The notes under the pieces are model-generated. The model did no database searches and was not told the origin of the DNA. It saw nothing but the letters and a program-made list of their open reading frames with translations. From the NCBI GenBank assembly GCA_026874595.1, contig CM049317.1, positions 11,134,382-11,198,381 on the forward strand: a stretch of 64,000 nt of DNA. The letters are read 5' to 3'. The DNA comes from Sipunculus nudus (Eukaryota; Annelida; Sipuncula; Golfingiida; Sipunculidae). The first letter of the stretch is position 1. Each line of letters begins with the position of its first letter. The position numbers and the translations under genes are program-made. Shown piece after piece: positions 62,191 through 64,000 of the stretch.

Positions 62191-63399
62191 AAAGCCTGTT
62201 CTAATAACGTCAATTCAAGATGCGATTATATGTTTGCTATTCTTACACCATTTTAGTAGGAAGTAAGAAACTTGGCAAAATCTTGTAATAAAGTTTTGCA
62301 TGTTTTCGTACCAAATTGACATTCTTATTTGCATAGAATTCTTATTAAACATAGAAAAAAGCATGAGATATTATATAAGAGCTGTGCTGTGCAGAATATG
62401 CAAGAATATATTTATGCAATAAATATTATATCCTAACAAGGATTCTACCTAGACATCAAGATCGTGCTCATGTGATATTAAACTTTCCTTGATTTTCTTT
62501 GTAATAAGAACGGTTATTCCAAAATAAAACATTTCAGAAACTTGACGTCATATGCAGCAATTCACTGGCTGGACCTATATACCAATGAAATTTAAGTTAT
62601 TTAAAATACAGATCAGTTCAGAACGTAGCTGAGGAAAAATAGGAGGTCAATTCTAGCTTGTCTGAACAGGGGACATTGGTGGATATTTTTATTGTAATTT
62701 TTCTGCTGGTGGTTATTCATACATCAAAATACATTACTCTGAATACTTTCTGCATTCTCTCAGACAATATGTAAGAACGACTGTAGTGGCACTTATAGTC
62801 TCTGTTCTCTGCACGCAAGCTGTGTTTACCTTTGTAAATTTAATCCAATTTAGAAAACATTACAATTTAATGAAATAGTGTCGAATGTATTCATTTCCTA
62901 ATATCGAAATAATATATTCTGGATAGAGAACCGGCTCCAGTATCGAATGTATATTTATATCATTCAGCTTTCTGTAACCAATAACCGTCTGTTGTATCTC
63001 ATAAATGAACCAATGTATGATTCTGGATATAACTATTAGGCAGTCAAGGTAACTGTCACACTATAGTAATCACAGAATAACTCTTGCAGAGAGACGTTCA
63101 GACAGATGCAGTAATCCTATATTTAGAAAGTATTAATGCTTTAAGCAAGCTTTAGCTATGTATACTTGTATAAAATGTAAACCGACCATAAGAAAATGTA
63201 ACCCTATACAGATGGAGTGAAAAAAGTAGACATTGTAATTGAGACAATCATTTTGAAGCAGTAGAAACCAGTGTTTTTTTATGTGACACTAAATTAATCA
63301 AATAATACAACTGATTTACAGATTATGAAAGAAGGAAACTGAGGCATACTTCGTTAGTTTAAGGTTGTCAAGTCATTTGACCGTTATAAATTAGCTTTT
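62191..63399. other. No gene seen
   Basis: No supported exon, RNA or repeat was recognised. Confidence 0.35.
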
Positions 63400-64000
63400 G
63401 GGAATCATTCATAAAATCTTAAGAATATGGTAACGCATGTGAGAAGGGATGCTACATCGCCTGGCTTATATAACCCATGTACGGCAAGCATGCTCTCGTG
63501 TGAATTCTGCATTCTGCATTTTATATTTAATGGCAGACTATGTTCAGCCATAATCCGAACCATATGAAATGATAATATTATAAATAATAATGTCATGATT
63601 CTTCTCGTACAAATGTATTTTTGGAAATACCTCGTATTTAAACAGTCCATGTGAGTATTCACGATTTACCAAACAACCCGTCGTGCTTGTTTGTTGACTG
63701 ACTTAAGGGAATACTGTACACGAGGTTTCGTTCAGGGGAAACGCATTTGATATATATGGGACACTCTGTTCATAAAATTCCTAAGGCATAAAGCTCCTAA
63801 TGTCTTATGTACCCTTGACATTTTTACATGTGTACTTATCAAGATAGATTTGTAAACATATGAAAGGTTTACTTAAGTTTATAATCTTAATTATCAATGT
63901 AGCTAGTTTCATAACCAGAACGGGAAAAGGCCACAGATTGCTCGAGGGGTACTCGTTGGAGTCAACAGATGCTGGATAGCCTCCCATACAGAATAATTGT
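63400..64000. repeat. Second copy of the dispersed element of 50.7-52.3 kb
   Basis: Collinear with 51488-52205: GTGAATTCTGCATT (63498/51488), CCCGTCGTGCTTGTT against CCCATCGTGCTTGTT (63679/51743), GGCCACAGATTG against TGCCACAGATTA (63929/52169). It continues beyond the window end. Confidence 0.6.

Overview
This is an AT-rich eukaryotic window with short genes, long introns and many transposable elements. A TRIM-type RING/B-box/NHL gene, PAN/apple and EGF exons, tRNA-derived SINEs, Merlin, hAT and pogo-type DNA transposons, hammerhead-like motifs and many long (TA)n tracts together suggest a marine invertebrate, most likely a bivalve mollusc. The organism is an inference; nothing here proves the species.

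Layout. 0.2-2.3 kb is a satellite array with a ~325-bp monomer that partly alternates as a 656-bp dimer. 2.5-3.8 kb is a broken Merlin (IS1595/ISXO2-type) transposase. On the minus strand at 5.64-5.77 kb lies what looks like the first coding exon of NDUFA8 (complex I), with an estrogen-related-receptor-type site just upstream. 9.2-11.3 kb holds the best new gene model: a five-exon, 208-residue type I membrane protein with a signal peptide, one Ig-like domain, a Ser/Thr stalk, a transmembrane helix and a short tail.

9.5-29.5 kb is a tandem segmental duplication: unit 1 about 8.9 kb, unit 2 about 11.0 kb, only a few percent diverged. It starts inside intron 1 of the Ig gene. The second copy therefore has no signal-peptide exon and no promoter, and it also carries a frameshift and a lost poly(A) signal. 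After the duplication each unit gained its own insertions: a SINE with a 16-bp target duplication, two hAT-type MITEs, a TA-flanked MITE and a pogo-type element. Comparing the two units gives clean empty sites for several of these.

29.5-39 kb contains a second, longer pogo/Tigger-like element with a broken CENP-B-type helix-turn-helix reading frame, and a minus-strand PAN + EGF gene fragment with an upstream decayed copy of the same module. 39.3-41.15 kb is an intact minus-strand TRIM gene (610 residues, one coding exon) preceded by a clear 3' splice site, so its 5' leader lies further upstream. 41.5-57.8 kb is a second, older tandem duplication (two ~7.9-kb units, strongly diverged). Each unit carries the same leader-like segment and splice donor facing the TRIM gene, so the gene may have two alternative first exons. 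57.8-64 kb has no recognisable gene. It contains a hammerhead-like motif, a 1-kb foldback element, and a second copy of an unclassified dispersed element.

Three hammerhead-like hairpins (plus one decayed copy) share the core and the flanks but differ by compensatory changes in their stem. They are the most unusual non-coding signal in the window.
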